This document shows positions 49,645 through 58,614 of a stretch of 64,000 bases of DNA, piece after piece; position 1 is the stretch's first letter; the number at the start of each line of letters is the position of its first letter. Both the position numbers and the translations under genes were made by a program. Below the pieces are notes generated by a model, which ran no database searches, had not been told where the DNA came from, and worked only from the letters and a program-made list of their open reading frames with translations. The DNA comes from Mycobacterium sp. PSTR-4-N. Lineage in GTDB: Bacteria > Actinomycetota > Actinomycetes > Mycobacteriales > Mycobacteriaceae. Location: positions 62,001 to 126,000 of the forward strand of contig NZ_JAKRFN010000015.1 in assembly GCF_022348085.1 (NCBI RefSeq), read 5' to 3'.

Positions 49645-51129
49645 GTGGACACGCTGCTCGGCATCGACATGGGAACCGGAAGCACCAAGGGAGTTCTCGT
49701 CGACAGCTCGGGCACCGTGCTCGCCACCGAGACCATCAGCCACGGCATGGATCTTCCGCGGCCGGGGTGGGCCGAAGTCGACGCCGAGAAGGTGTGGTGG
49801 CACGAGGTGTGCGCCATCAGCACCGCGCTGATGACCCGCCAACCCGCGGGCGCGACGCTGGCCGGTGTGTGCGTCAGCGGGGTCGGACCGTGCCTGGTGC
49901 TCTGCGATGCCGATTTGCGCCCGCTGCGACCGGCCATCCTGTACGGCATCGACACCCGCGCGCACGCCGAAATCAAGTCTCTCACAGCGGAATTAGGTGA
50001 GGCGAAGATCCTCGAACGGGCCGGGACGCTGCTGTCCAGTCAAGCCGTCGGCCCCAAGATCGAATGGGTGCGCCACCACGAACCGCGCGTGTTCGACGCC
50101 GCGGCCGGCTGGTACGGCTCCAACTCCTACATCGCAGCGAAGCTCACCGGGGAGTACGTGATGGACCACCACACCGCGAGCCAGTGCGACCCGCTCTACG
50201 CCACCCGGGATTTCGACTGGAACCGGGAATGGGCCGAGCGCATCTGCGGACCGCTCCCGCTGCCGTCGCTGGTGTGGCCGAGCGACGTTGTCGGACAGGT
50301 GAGCGCCGCGGCCGCCCGCGAGACCGGTCTGCCGGTGGGGGTTCCCGTCGCCGCGGGCACCGTCGACGCGTACTCAGAGGCCTTCTCGGTCGGGGTGCGC
50401 CGCCCCGGCGATCAGATGCTGATGTACGGGTCGACGATGTTCCTCGTCCAGGTCATCGACGAGTATCACAGCGATCCCGCGCTGTGGACCACCGCGGGCG
50501 TCGACCCGCGCACGCTGGCACTCGCGGCAGGCACCTCGACTGCGGGCACGCTGATCAACTGGCTGCAATCGGTCACGGGCAAGCCATCTTTCGAGCAACT
50601 GACGGCCGAGGCGATGGCCGTACCCGCGGGCAGTGAAGGCCTGTTGATGCTGCCGTACCTGGCCGGAGAGCGCACTCCGGTGTTCGATCCGAACGCCCGT
50701 GGCGTGCTCGCCGGACTCACTCTGCGCCACGGGCGCGGACACATGTTCCGGGCGGCCTACGAGGGCATCGCGTTCGGCATCCGGCAGATACTCGACCGGT
50801 TCGACGACGCACACGAGGCCAGCCGCACCGTCGCGGTGGGGGGCGGGCTGAAGAGCCCGGTGTGGGCGCAGGCGATCAGCGATGTCACCGGCCGCTCGCA
50901 GCTGGTACCCGAGCAGGCCATCGGAGCCAGCTACGGCGACGCACTGCTGGCCGGCATCGGCGTGGGGCTCGTTCCCCCCGACACCGACTGGGCCACCATC
51001 GAGCGCGAGATCACGCCCGATCCGCGCAACCAGGCCCGCTACGAGGAGCTCTTCGCCACCTGGGCGCAGCTGTATCCCGCCACGCGGCAGCAGGTGCACC
51101 GGCTCGCCGCAGACGCCGACGCCGGCTGA
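49645..51129 (+). CDS. FGGY-family carbohydrate kinase
   Basis: A 494-residue sugar/polyol kinase. It has the N-terminal loop LGIDMGTGSTKGVLVD, a catalytic aspartate in VAAGTVDAYSEAFSVGV, and the C-terminal VAVGGGLKSPVWAQAISDVTG. It differs enough from the xylulokinase at 47285 to have another substrate (a keto-pentose or keto-tetrose, ribulose-like). TAGGGT (49633-49638) six bases before the GTG at 49645 suggests a leaderless start. Its neighbours are a divergent LysR regulator and, tail to tail, the tetritol SDR. I cannot say whether it belongs to the tetritol pathway. Confidence 0.88.
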   Translation: MDTLLGIDMGTGSTKGVLVDSSGTVLATETISHGMDLPRPGWAEVDAEKVWWHEVCAISTALMTRQPAGATLAGVCVSGVGPCLVLCDADLRPLRPAILYGIDTRAHAEIKSLTAELGEAKILERAGTLLSSQAVGPKIEWVRHHEPRVFDAAAGWYGSNSYIAAKLTGEYVMDHHTASQCDPLYATRDFDWNREWAERICGPLPLPSLVWPSDVVGQVSAAAARETGLPVGVPVAAGTVDAYSEAFSVGVRRPGDQMLMYGSTMFLVQVIDEYHSDPALWTTAGVDPRTLALAAGTSTAGTLINWLQSVTGKPSFEQLTAEAMAVPAGSEGLLMLPYLAGERTPVFDPNARGVLAGLTLRHGRGHMFRAAYEGIAFGIRQILDRFDDAHEASRTVAVGGGLKSPVWAQAISDVTGRSQLVPEQAIGASYGDALLAGIGVGLVPPDTDWATIEREITPDPRNQARYEELFATWAQLYPATRQQVHRLAADADAG

Positions 51130-51135
51130 GCCGCG

Positions 51136-51923
<788 letters not shown>

Positions 51924-51927
<4 letters not shown>

Positions 51928-53003
51928 GAAACCTCCTGTGCTACGTCTCCATCGGTGGGGTCATCGGCGGGGGCATCGATGGGGGCACTGGTGGCCGCGA
52001 GCAGCGCCTCGGCGGTCCCGGGATCGGTGACCAGGCGGTTGAAGTAGCCACCGCGGGCGCCGGCGGTGATGGAGTCGACCTTGTCTTTGCCGATCGCCAC
52101 CGCAATGGTGACCGGGATGTGGCGAAGGGTCTCCAATTCCAGCGCGATGAGCCGTTCCGCACCGTCGAAGTCGACGGGTGCGCCGTTGCGGTCGTAGAAC
52201 CGCGAGCAGACGTCGCCGACGGCGGCGCGCAGCGACGACGAGCCGGTGGGCACGAACTGGGGGATGTCGGAGCGGGTCAGCGGCGGGGCGCCGACACCCA
52301 TCAGTGCGCACCGGGCGTGCGGCCACTGGTGCACCACGCGTTGGATGCTCGGATCCTCGAGCAGGGAGTCGTAGAGCGCGGGCCCGGGGAGTGCGGGTGC
52401 GAACAGGTAATTGGCGCGCCCGCCGACGCGGTTGGCGACCAGCCGGGTGATCTCGTTGGTCTGGTACCACTCGTACGGTTGGTCGTTGCCGCCGACCGTG
52501 GGCGTCACCACCACGCCGGGCAGCGAGGTGAGCTCGTGCTGGGCCAACTCGTAGACCGTGCGGCCGGACGACACCAACAGCACGTCGCCCGGCAGCAAAC
52601 CCGCTTCGGAAAGCGCCCGAGCCGTCGCCGGCGCGAGCTCCCGGCCCATGATGTCGACCACGCTGCGGCCCGGACCGGGCGCGGGCAGGGGCGGGGACAG
52701 GTAGACGCTGTTCAGATTCAGCGCACGGGCCACCCGATCGGCGAGCTCGGTGGGCGGGGCGTCGGCTGGTGCCACCACCTCGATACGGACGATGCCCTGG
52801 CGTTTCGCCTCGGCGAGAAGCCTGCTCACGGTCGCTCGGCTGGTACCCAGCTTCTCGGCGATCTCCGCCTGCGTGGCCTCGTCCTCGTAGTAGAGCCGCG
52901 CCGCGGTGTAGAGCAGCGTGGCCGGGAAATGGCTGCTCTCGGCCTCGGGCGCGCCACCATCCGACTTCGCCGACGAGGTGGCGGGCGCGGACGGCCTGGG
53001 CAT
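51924..53003 (-). CDS. SorC/DeoR-type sugar-binding transcriptional regulator
   Basis: A 359-residue regulator of the SorC/DeoR sugar-binding family. The N-terminal helix-turn-helix (ARLYYEDEATQAEIAEKLGTSRATVSRLLAEAKRQGIV) precedes a sugar-phosphate-isomerase-like effector domain (DVLLVSSGRTVYELAQHELTSL...MGVGAPP...GKDKVDSITAGARGGYFNRLVTD). It probably senses a phosphorylated tetrulose and controls both its own operon with the SDR and the divergent transporter/dehydrogenase operon. ATG 53003 (MPRPSAP) is the last good start before the intergenic region; no ribosome binding site is visible, but CATACT six bases upstream on this strand hints at a leaderless mRNA. Confidence 0.9.
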
Positions 53004-53042
53004 GGGCAAAGTATGACACCGAACGCCTGCTCTGGAAAGAAG

Positions 53043-53110
53043 TTCACTGAACAGATGTTCTGGACAGATGTGCACGCCTTCGCTACTGTGACTCCGAACA
53101 CAGATGGAGG
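53043..53110 (+). promoter_or_regulatory. Promoter and operator of the tetritol operon
   Basis: -35 TGGACA (53061-53066), a 17-bp spacer and -10 TACTGT (53084-53089) form a good sigma-A promoter. Immediately upstream lies the palindrome GAACA-GA-TGTTC (53049-53060), itself overlapping TTCACTGAA (53043-53051). ACAGATG occurs at 53051, 53064 (covering the -35) and 53100. GGAGG at 53106-53110 is seven bases before ATG 53118. The palindrome set is the natural SorC-regulator site. Confidence 0.7.
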
Positions 53111-53117
53111 TATGCGC

Positions 53118-54206
53118 ATGTCCGCTCAGATCCCCGAGAAGATGCAGGCGGTGGTCTGCCACGGGCCCAACGACTATCGGTTGGAGGAGGTGGCGGTTCC
53201 CCGGCGCGGTCCCGGTGAAGCGCTCGTCAAAGTCGAAGCGGTCGGAATCTGCGCCAGCGATCTGAAGTGCTACCACGGCGCGGCAAAGTTCTGGGGCGAC
53301 GAGAACCGGCCCGCCTGGGCCGAGACCATGGTGATCCCCGGTCACGAATTCGTCGGCCGCGTGGTCGATCTCGACGACGAAGCCGCGTCCCGGTGGGGGA
53401 TCGCCGTGGGCGACCGGGTCGTCTCCGAGCAGATCGTGCCCTGCTGGGAGTGCCGGTTCTGCAAGCGCGGCCAGTACCACATGTGCCAGCCCCACGATCT
53501 GTACGGCTTCAAGCGGCGCACCCCGGGCGCAATGGCCAGCTACATGGTCTACCCGGCAGAAGCGCTGGTGCACAAAGTGTCTGACGACGTCGCACCGCAC
53601 CACGCCGCCTTCGCCGAACCGCTGTCGTGCTCTCTGCACGCGGTCGAGCGCGCACAGATCCTGTTCGAAGACGTCGTGGTCGTCGCCGGGTGCGGCCCCA
53701 TCGGGTTGGGCATGGTCGCCGGCGCCCGCGCGAAGAACCCCATGCACGTCATCGCCCTCGACATGGCGCCCGAGAAGCTCGAGCTCGCCAAACTCTGCGG
53801 CGCCGACATCACGATCAACATCGCCGAGCAGGACGCCGTGGCGATCGTCAAGGAGCTGACCGACGGTTACGGCGCCGACGTGTACCTGGAGGGCACCGGG
53901 CATCCCTCGGCAGTCCCGCAGGGGCTCAACCTGTTACGCAAGCTCGGCCGCTACGTCGAATACGGCGTCTTCGGCAGTGACGTGACCGTCGACTGGAGCA
54001 TCATCAGCGACGACAAGGAACTCGACGTCCTCGGCGCGCATCTGGGCCCGTACTGCTGGCCCGCGGCGATCAGGATGATCGAATCCGGCACCCTGCCCAT
54101 GGATCAGATCTGCACCCATCAGCTCCCGCTGACCGAGTTCCAGAAGGGCCTCGAGCTCGTGGCCAGCGGCAAGGAATCGGTCAAGGTCTCCCTGATCCCC
54201 GCCTGA
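53118..54206 (+). CDS. eltD: Zinc-dependent erythritol/L-threitol dehydrogenase
   Basis: A 362-residue medium-chain dehydrogenase. Catalytic-zinc ligands sit in GICASDLKCYHG (Cys) and IPGHEFVGR (His-Glu). Structural zinc is held by C-x2-C-x2-C-x7-C (CWECRFCKRGQYHMC). The NAD site is VVVAGCGPIGLGMVAGA. The match in order and type to the M. smegmatis tetritol cluster identifies it as EltD, which oxidises erythritol and L-threitol to erythrulose. ATG 53118 is chosen over the in-frame ATG 53112 because GGAGG (53106-53110) is at the right distance only from the former. First gene of the inducible operon running to 61960. Confidence 0.9.
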   Translation: MSAQIPEKMQAVVCHGPNDYRLEEVAVPRRGPGEALVKVEAVGICASDLKCYHGAAKFWGDENRPAWAETMVIPGHEFVGRVVDLDDEAASRWGIAVGDRVVSEQIVPCWECRFCKRGQYHMCQPHDLYGFKRRTPGAMASYMVYPAEALVHKVSDDVAPHHAAFAEPLSCSLHAVERAQILFEDVVVVAGCGPIGLGMVAGARAKNPMHVIALDMAPEKLELAKLCGADITINIAEQDAVAIVKELTDGYGADVYLEGTGHPSAVPQGLNLLRKLGRYVEYGVFGSDVTVDWSIISDDKELDVLGAHLGPYCWPAAIRMIESGTLPMDQICTHQLPLTEFQKGLELVASGKESVKVSLIPA

Positions 54207-54220
54207 GACAAGGACCATTG

Positions 54221-55651
54221 ATGAGCGTGTTCTCGAATTCCCCTATGGGCCAGCAGTTCTCGCGACGGAAGATGCTCGCGGCGCTCGGTGTGGCCGGTGC
54301 CGCCGCCGCCAGTGTGCCGGTGCTGAGTTCGTGCGGTGTCGGCGGCAAGGCGAGCCTGCCCAACGGCGCGAGCGCGGTGACCGGTGGCTTCGACTGGCGC
54401 AAGGCAGCCGGGTCGACCATCAACATCCTGCAGACCCCACACCCGTACCAGCTGTCCTACCAACCTCTGCTCAAAGAGTTCACCGAGTTGACGGGCATCA
54501 ACGTCAACGTCGACCTGGTGCCCGAGGCGGACTACTTCACCAAGTTGAACACCGAGCTGGCCGGCGGCTCCGGCAAGCACGATGCGTTCATGCTCGGTGC
54601 GTACTTCATCTGGCAGTACGGTCCACCGGGATGGATCGAGGATCTCAACCCGTGGCTGACCAACAGTGCGGCCACCAACGCCGAGTACGACTTCGAGGAC
54701 ATCTTCGAGGGGCTGCGCACCTCGACGCGGTGGGACTTCGAGTTGGGCCAGCCGTTGGGGACGGGCGGGCAGTGGGCCATCCCGTGGGGATTCGAGAACA
54801 ACGTCGTCGCCTACAACAAGCGGGTGTTCGACGAGAAGGGCATCACGCGGCTACCCGACAACCTGGATGACTTCATTCAGCTGGCCGTCGACCTGACCGA
54901 CCGTTCGCAGAACCGGTACGGCATCTCCACGCGAGGCTCCAAGTCCTGGGCGACCATCCACCCCGGCTTCATGACGCAGTACACCCGCGAAGGTGCTGTC
55001 GACTACACCTGGAACGGTTCGGAGCTCATCGCCGAGATGGACAGCGACAAGGCGATCGACTTCACCAAGAAGTGGATTCAGATGCAGCACGAGGCGGGGC
55101 CGACGTCATGGACCACCTACGACTATCCCAACGCCACCGGCGATCTCGGGGACGGGAAAGCCATGATGGTCTACGACGCCGACAGTGCCACGTACCCGAA
55201 GAACAAGCCGGGAGCGAGCAAAGAGGCCGGCAACATCGCATGGTATGCCGGTCCGGCGGGCCCGGACGGCAACTACAAGACCAACCTGTGGACGTGGAGC
55301 TGGGCGATGAGCGCCAACTCGCGCAACAAGCTCCCGGCGTGGTTGTTCATCCAGTGGGCCACCGGCAAGGAGTCGATGAACAAGGCCGTCGAGGGTGGCA
55401 CCTACGCCGATCCGGTGCGAAAGTCGGTGTTCGACACCACCTTCAAGCGGGTCGCGGCGGATCAGTTCGGCTATCTCGAGGCGTTCGAGACGGTGATCGG
55501 CCAGTCCAAGATCCAGTTCACCCCGCAGAAGAAGTTCTTCGACACCACGCAGAACTGGGCGGTGGCGCTGCAGGACATCTATGGCGGTGAGGACGCCGCG
55601 TCCCGGTTGCGCAGCCTCGCCAAGACCAACACGTCCAAGGTCAACCTCTAG
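54221..55651 (+). CDS. Tetritol-type ABC solute-binding lipoprotein (Tat signal)
   Basis: A 476-residue extracellular sugar/polyol-binding protein of the MalE-like cluster. The N-terminus combines a twin-arginine signal (FSRRKMLAALGV) with a long Ala-rich hydrophobic core and a lipobox LSSC, so it is predicted to be exported folded by Tat and then lipidated. The mature domain shows Trp-rich ligand-site segments (YFIWQYGPPGWIEDLNPW; WTTYDYPNATGDLG). ATG 54221 is chosen because AAGGA lies six bases before it. It lies between the dehydrogenase and two permeases, and its ligand should be erythritol or threitol. Confidence 0.9.
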   Translation: MSVFSNSPMGQQFSRRKMLAALGVAGAAAASVPVLSSCGVGGKASLPNGASAVTGGFDWRKAAGSTINILQTPHPYQLSYQPLLKEFTELTGINVNVDLVPEADYFTKLNTELAGGSGKHDAFMLGAYFIWQYGPPGWIEDLNPWLTNSAATNAEYDFEDIFEGLRTSTRWDFELGQPLGTGGQWAIPWGFENNVVAYNKRVFDEKGITRLPDNLDDFIQLAVDLTDRSQNRYGISTRGSKSWATIHPGFMTQYTREGAVDYTWNGSELIAEMDSDKAIDFTKKWIQMQHEAGPTSWTTYDYPNATGDLGDGKAMMVYDADSATYPKNKPGASKEAGNIAWYAGPAGPDGNYKTNLWTWSWAMSANSRNKLPAWLFIQWATGKESMNKAVEGGTYADPVRKSVFDTTFKRVAADQFGYLEAFETVIGQSKIQFTPQKKFFDTTQNWAVALQDIYGGEDAASRLRSLAKTNTSKVNL

Positions 55652-55665
55652 GAGCTCTGGCATCG

Positions 55666-56622
55666 ATGACGACTCAGACATCCACGGCGCCTGCGGCGTC
55701 GCCGCGCCCTGACTCGGCCGGCGACGGGCGGTCGCTGCCCGAGGTGCCGACATGGCGGCGCAAGCTGCGACCCTATCTCCTGTCGATCCCCGCCCTGGTG
55801 ATCGTCATCGGCATCCTCTACCCGTTCTTCGTCGGCGCGTACTACGCGTTCCTGAACTACGCTGCGGTGAACCCGAATCCGCACTTCGTGTGGTTCGACA
55901 ACTTCGCCTCGGTGCTCGGTGACCGGGTGTTCTGGCAGAGCGTCAAGGTCACCGCGATCTTCGCGATCGCCGCCACGGCGGTCGAGACGGTGCTCGGGGT
56001 GGGGCTGGCGCTGCTGCTCAACAGGTCCAGCATCATCGGCAAGATCTTCGAGAAGGTGCTGATCCTGCCGCTGATGATCGCGCCGGTGATCGCCGGCGTC
56101 ATCTGGAAGCTGATGTTCAACCCGCAGTTCGGCATCCTCAATCACGTTCTCGGCCTCGGCAACACGTTCGACTGGCTGTCGGCGAGCAATGCGCTGTTCT
56201 CGGTGATCCTGGTCGACGTGTGGATCTTCACCCCGTTCGTGGCGATCCTCGTGCTCGCCGGTATCCGCTCCTTGCCGAAGGAGCCGTTCGAGGCCTCCGA
56301 CGTCGACGGTGCGAGCTGGTTCTACATGTTCCGCAAGCTGATGCTGCCGATGCTGTGGCCCTACATCCTGGTCGCGGTGATCTTCCGGTTCATGGACAAC
56401 CTCAAGGTCTTCGACCACATCTTCGTGCTGACCGCGGGCGGCCCCGGCGTCGCCACCCGCACATTGCAGATCGGCGCCTTCGAGGACTCGATCATCAACC
56501 TGGACTACTCCCGCGGCAGCACCTACATGCTGCTGCTGTGGATCATCGTGTTCATCACCGCGCGCTACCTGGTGAGCGTGCTCGGAAAGGCGCAGCGCCG
56601 CGCTGCCGGAGCGGAGTCGTAA
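55666..56622 (+). CDS. Sugar/polyol ABC permease, MalF type
   Basis: A 318-residue permease with six predicted membrane helices (first at YLLSIPALVIVIGILYPFFVGAY). The EAA coupling loop EASDVDGASWFYMFRKLMLPMLWPY docks to an ATPase. An N-terminal polar stretch of 35 residues is Thr/Ala/Pro-rich. It is the first of two permeases, forming a heterodimer with the next gene, and starts 14 bp after the binding-protein stop with a GGAGCTC upstream element. Family COG1175 (sugar permease); tetritol uptake inferred from context. Confidence 0.92.
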   Translation: MTTQTSTAPAASPRPDSAGDGRSLPEVPTWRRKLRPYLLSIPALVIVIGILYPFFVGAYYAFLNYAAVNPNPHFVWFDNFASVLGDRVFWQSVKVTAIFAIAATAVETVLGVGLALLLNRSSIIGKIFEKVLILPLMIAPVIAGVIWKLMFNPQFGILNHVLGLGNTFDWLSASNALFSVILVDVWIFTPFVAILVLAGIRSLPKEPFEASDVDGASWFYMFRKLMLPMLWPYILVAVIFRFMDNLKVFDHIFVLTAGGPGVATRTLQIGAFEDSIINLDYSRGSTYMLLLWIIVFITARYLVSVLGKAQRRAAGAES

Positions 56623-56626
56623 CAGC

Positions 56627-57508
56627 ATGGCCCTCAACCTGTCTCGAGCCGAACTGCAGCCCGGTCAGCGGCGCTGGTCGATCGGTGCCGTCGCCGCCGA
56701 CGTCGGTCTGGTCATCTGGTTCATCTTCTCGCTGTTCCCGATCTTCTGGATGCTGATGCTGGCCCTCAAGAACGCCGAACAGCAGACCACCACCTACTTC
56801 TCGTTCAGTCCGACGTGGTCGAACTTCGCCACCGTGGTGTCCGAGAAGGGCACGCAGATGACCAGCGTCGACTTCAAGGCCTCGCTGTTGACCAGCCTGC
56901 TCAATTGCGGTGGCGCGGTGATCGTCTCGCTGGTCATCGGCATCCCGGCTGCCTACGCGGCCGGTCGCTGGCAGTACCGCGGCAGCAATGACCTGATGTT
57001 CCAGATGCTGTCCTTCCGGTTCGCGCCGGAGCTGATGGTGATCGTGCCGCTGTTCGTGATCTACAACCAGATCGGCCTGTTCGACACCAAGGTCGGGATG
57101 ATCTGGGTGCTTCAGCTGGTCACCATGCCGCTGGTCGTGTGGATTCTGCGCTCCTACTTCCAGGACCTGCCCGAAGATCTCGAACAGGCCGCTCTGCTCG
57201 ACGGCTACACCCGTCGCCGCGCGTTCCTGATGGTCGCGCTGCCCATCGTGCGTCCCGGTATCGCCGCCGCGGCGCTGCTCGCGTTCATCTTCGCCTGGAA
57301 CAACTACGTGTTCCCGTTGATCCTGGCCGACAGCAACGCCGGCACGGTCACCGTCGCCATCACCAAGTTCCTCGGGGGCGGCGGCCAGGCGTACTACAAC
57401 CTCACGGCCGCCGCGGCGTTGATCGCCGCGCTGCCACCACTCGTCCTCGCGCTCACGATCCAGCGATACCTGGTGCGAGGCCTGTCATTCGGGGCGGTGA
57501 AAGCCTGA
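56627..57508 (+). CDS. Sugar/polyol ABC permease, MalG type
   Basis: A 293-residue permease with six helices; the EAA loop is EQAALLDGYTRRRAFLMVALPIVRPG, in the MalG-type position. It belongs to COG0395 and partners the MalF-type protein encoded four bases upstream. A longer periplasmic loop between helices 1 and 2 (NAEQQTTTYFSFSPTWSNFATVV) is typical. The stop overlaps the first ATPase start (TGATG). Confidence 0.92.
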   Translation: MALNLSRAELQPGQRRWSIGAVAADVGLVIWFIFSLFPIFWMLMLALKNAEQQTTTYFSFSPTWSNFATVVSEKGTQMTSVDFKASLLTSLLNCGGAVIVSLVIGIPAAYAAGRWQYRGSNDLMFQMLSFRFAPELMVIVPLFVIYNQIGLFDTKVGMIWVLQLVTMPLVVWILRSYFQDLPEDLEQAALLDGYTRRRAFLMVALPIVRPGIAAAALLAFIFAWNNYVFPLILADSNAGTVTVAITKFLGGGGQAYYNLTAAAALIAALPPLVLALTIQRYLVRGLSFGAVKA

Positions 57509-58614
57509 TGGCCACGGTCAAGATCACTGACATCTGCAAGACCTACGGCAAGGACGTCCGCGCGGTCGACGGCATCTCGCTCGACATCGCCGACGGCGAG
57601 TTCTTCGTGATCCTGGGCCCCAGCGGCGCGGGCAAGACGACCACGTTGAAGTCGATCGCCGGCCTCGTCGACGTCGACTCCGGTTCGGTGTCGATCGGCG
57701 GGGTGGACATGACCGCGGTGGAGCCGTACCACCGCAACGTCGCGATGGCGTTCGAGAGCTATGCCCTGTACCCGCAGAAGACCGTCGCCGAGAACCTGGC
57801 CTCGCCGCTGAAGTCCGGTCGCACCGGCAAGTACACGGAATCCGAGCGCGCCAAGCGCATCGACCAGGTCACCACGACGCTCGGTATCGACCACCTGAAG
57901 AACCGGCTGCCCCGGGAGCTGTCGAACGGTCAGCGCCAACGCGTGGCGCTCGGTCGCGTGCTGGTCCGTCCGGCCGACGTCTACCTGCTCGACGAGCCGC
58001 TCAGCCACCTGGACGCGAAACTGCGTGCGGCCATGCGTGCCGAGCTGAAGCAACTCGGCGCGATGTCGAACACCACGACGATCTACGTCACGCACGACTA
58101 CCAGGAGGCCCTGGCGCTGGGCGACCGGATCGCGGTGATGCGCGACGGCCGGCTCATGCAGATCGGTACCCCTGAGGAGATCTGGCGCAGGCCCGCCGAC
58201 ACATTCGTCGCGCGCGCTCTCGGTCAGCCTGAGATCAATCTGCTCGACGGTGTCGTCGACGACGGCCGCATCCGATTGGGTGACGGTTCCCTCGACGTGC
58301 CGATTCCGCCGGACGTGCGATGCGACCGAGGAACCCGCGTGCGGGTGGGGCTGCGCCCCTGCGACATCCACGTGACGAGCCGAGAGGGATCGCTGCGGGG
58401 GCGAGTGCTGCTCGCCGAGCGGCTCGGCCGCAACATCGAGCTGACCGTCGATGTGGGCGGAGCGCAGCTGATCGCGTTGACCTCGGGCCGCCACGGGGTC
58501 GGAGAGGGAGACGAGGTCACGATGCGCATCGCCGAGTCCGACGTGCACGTGTTCACCCCGGGCGACGGGGACACCAGCCGGTTCAGTGACCAGACCCTGG
58601 AGGCAGTGCAGTGA
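57508..58614 (+). CDS. ABC ATPase of the tetritol importer, subunit 1
   Basis: A 368-residue ATPase of the MalK/UgpC class with C-terminal OB-like regulatory domain. Walker A GPSGAGKTT, Walker B VYLLDEPLSHLD and H-loop VTHDYQEA are normal. Two landmarks differ from textbook members: the Q-loop reads FESYALYP with glutamate (E83) where MalK has glutamine, and the signature is LSNGQRQ rather than LSGGQ. The second ATPase (58611) has the same Q-loop change. The two probably pair as a heterodimer on the MalF/MalG permeases. Linked by overlap to the genes on both sides. Confidence 0.92.
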   Translation: MATVKITDICKTYGKDVRAVDGISLDIADGEFFVILGPSGAGKTTTLKSIAGLVDVDSGSVSIGGVDMTAVEPYHRNVAMAFESYALYPQKTVAENLASPLKSGRTGKYTESERAKRIDQVTTTLGIDHLKNRLPRELSNGQRQRVALGRVLVRPADVYLLDEPLSHLDAKLRAAMRAELKQLGAMSNTTTIYVTHDYQEALALGDRIAVMRDGRLMQIGTPEEIWRRPADTFVARALGQPEINLLDGVVDDGRIRLGDGSLDVPIPPDVRCDRGTRVRVGLRPCDIHVTSREGSLRGRVLLAERLGRNIELTVDVGGAQLIALTSGRHGVGEGDEVTMRIAESDVHVFTPGDGDTSRFSDQTLEAVQ

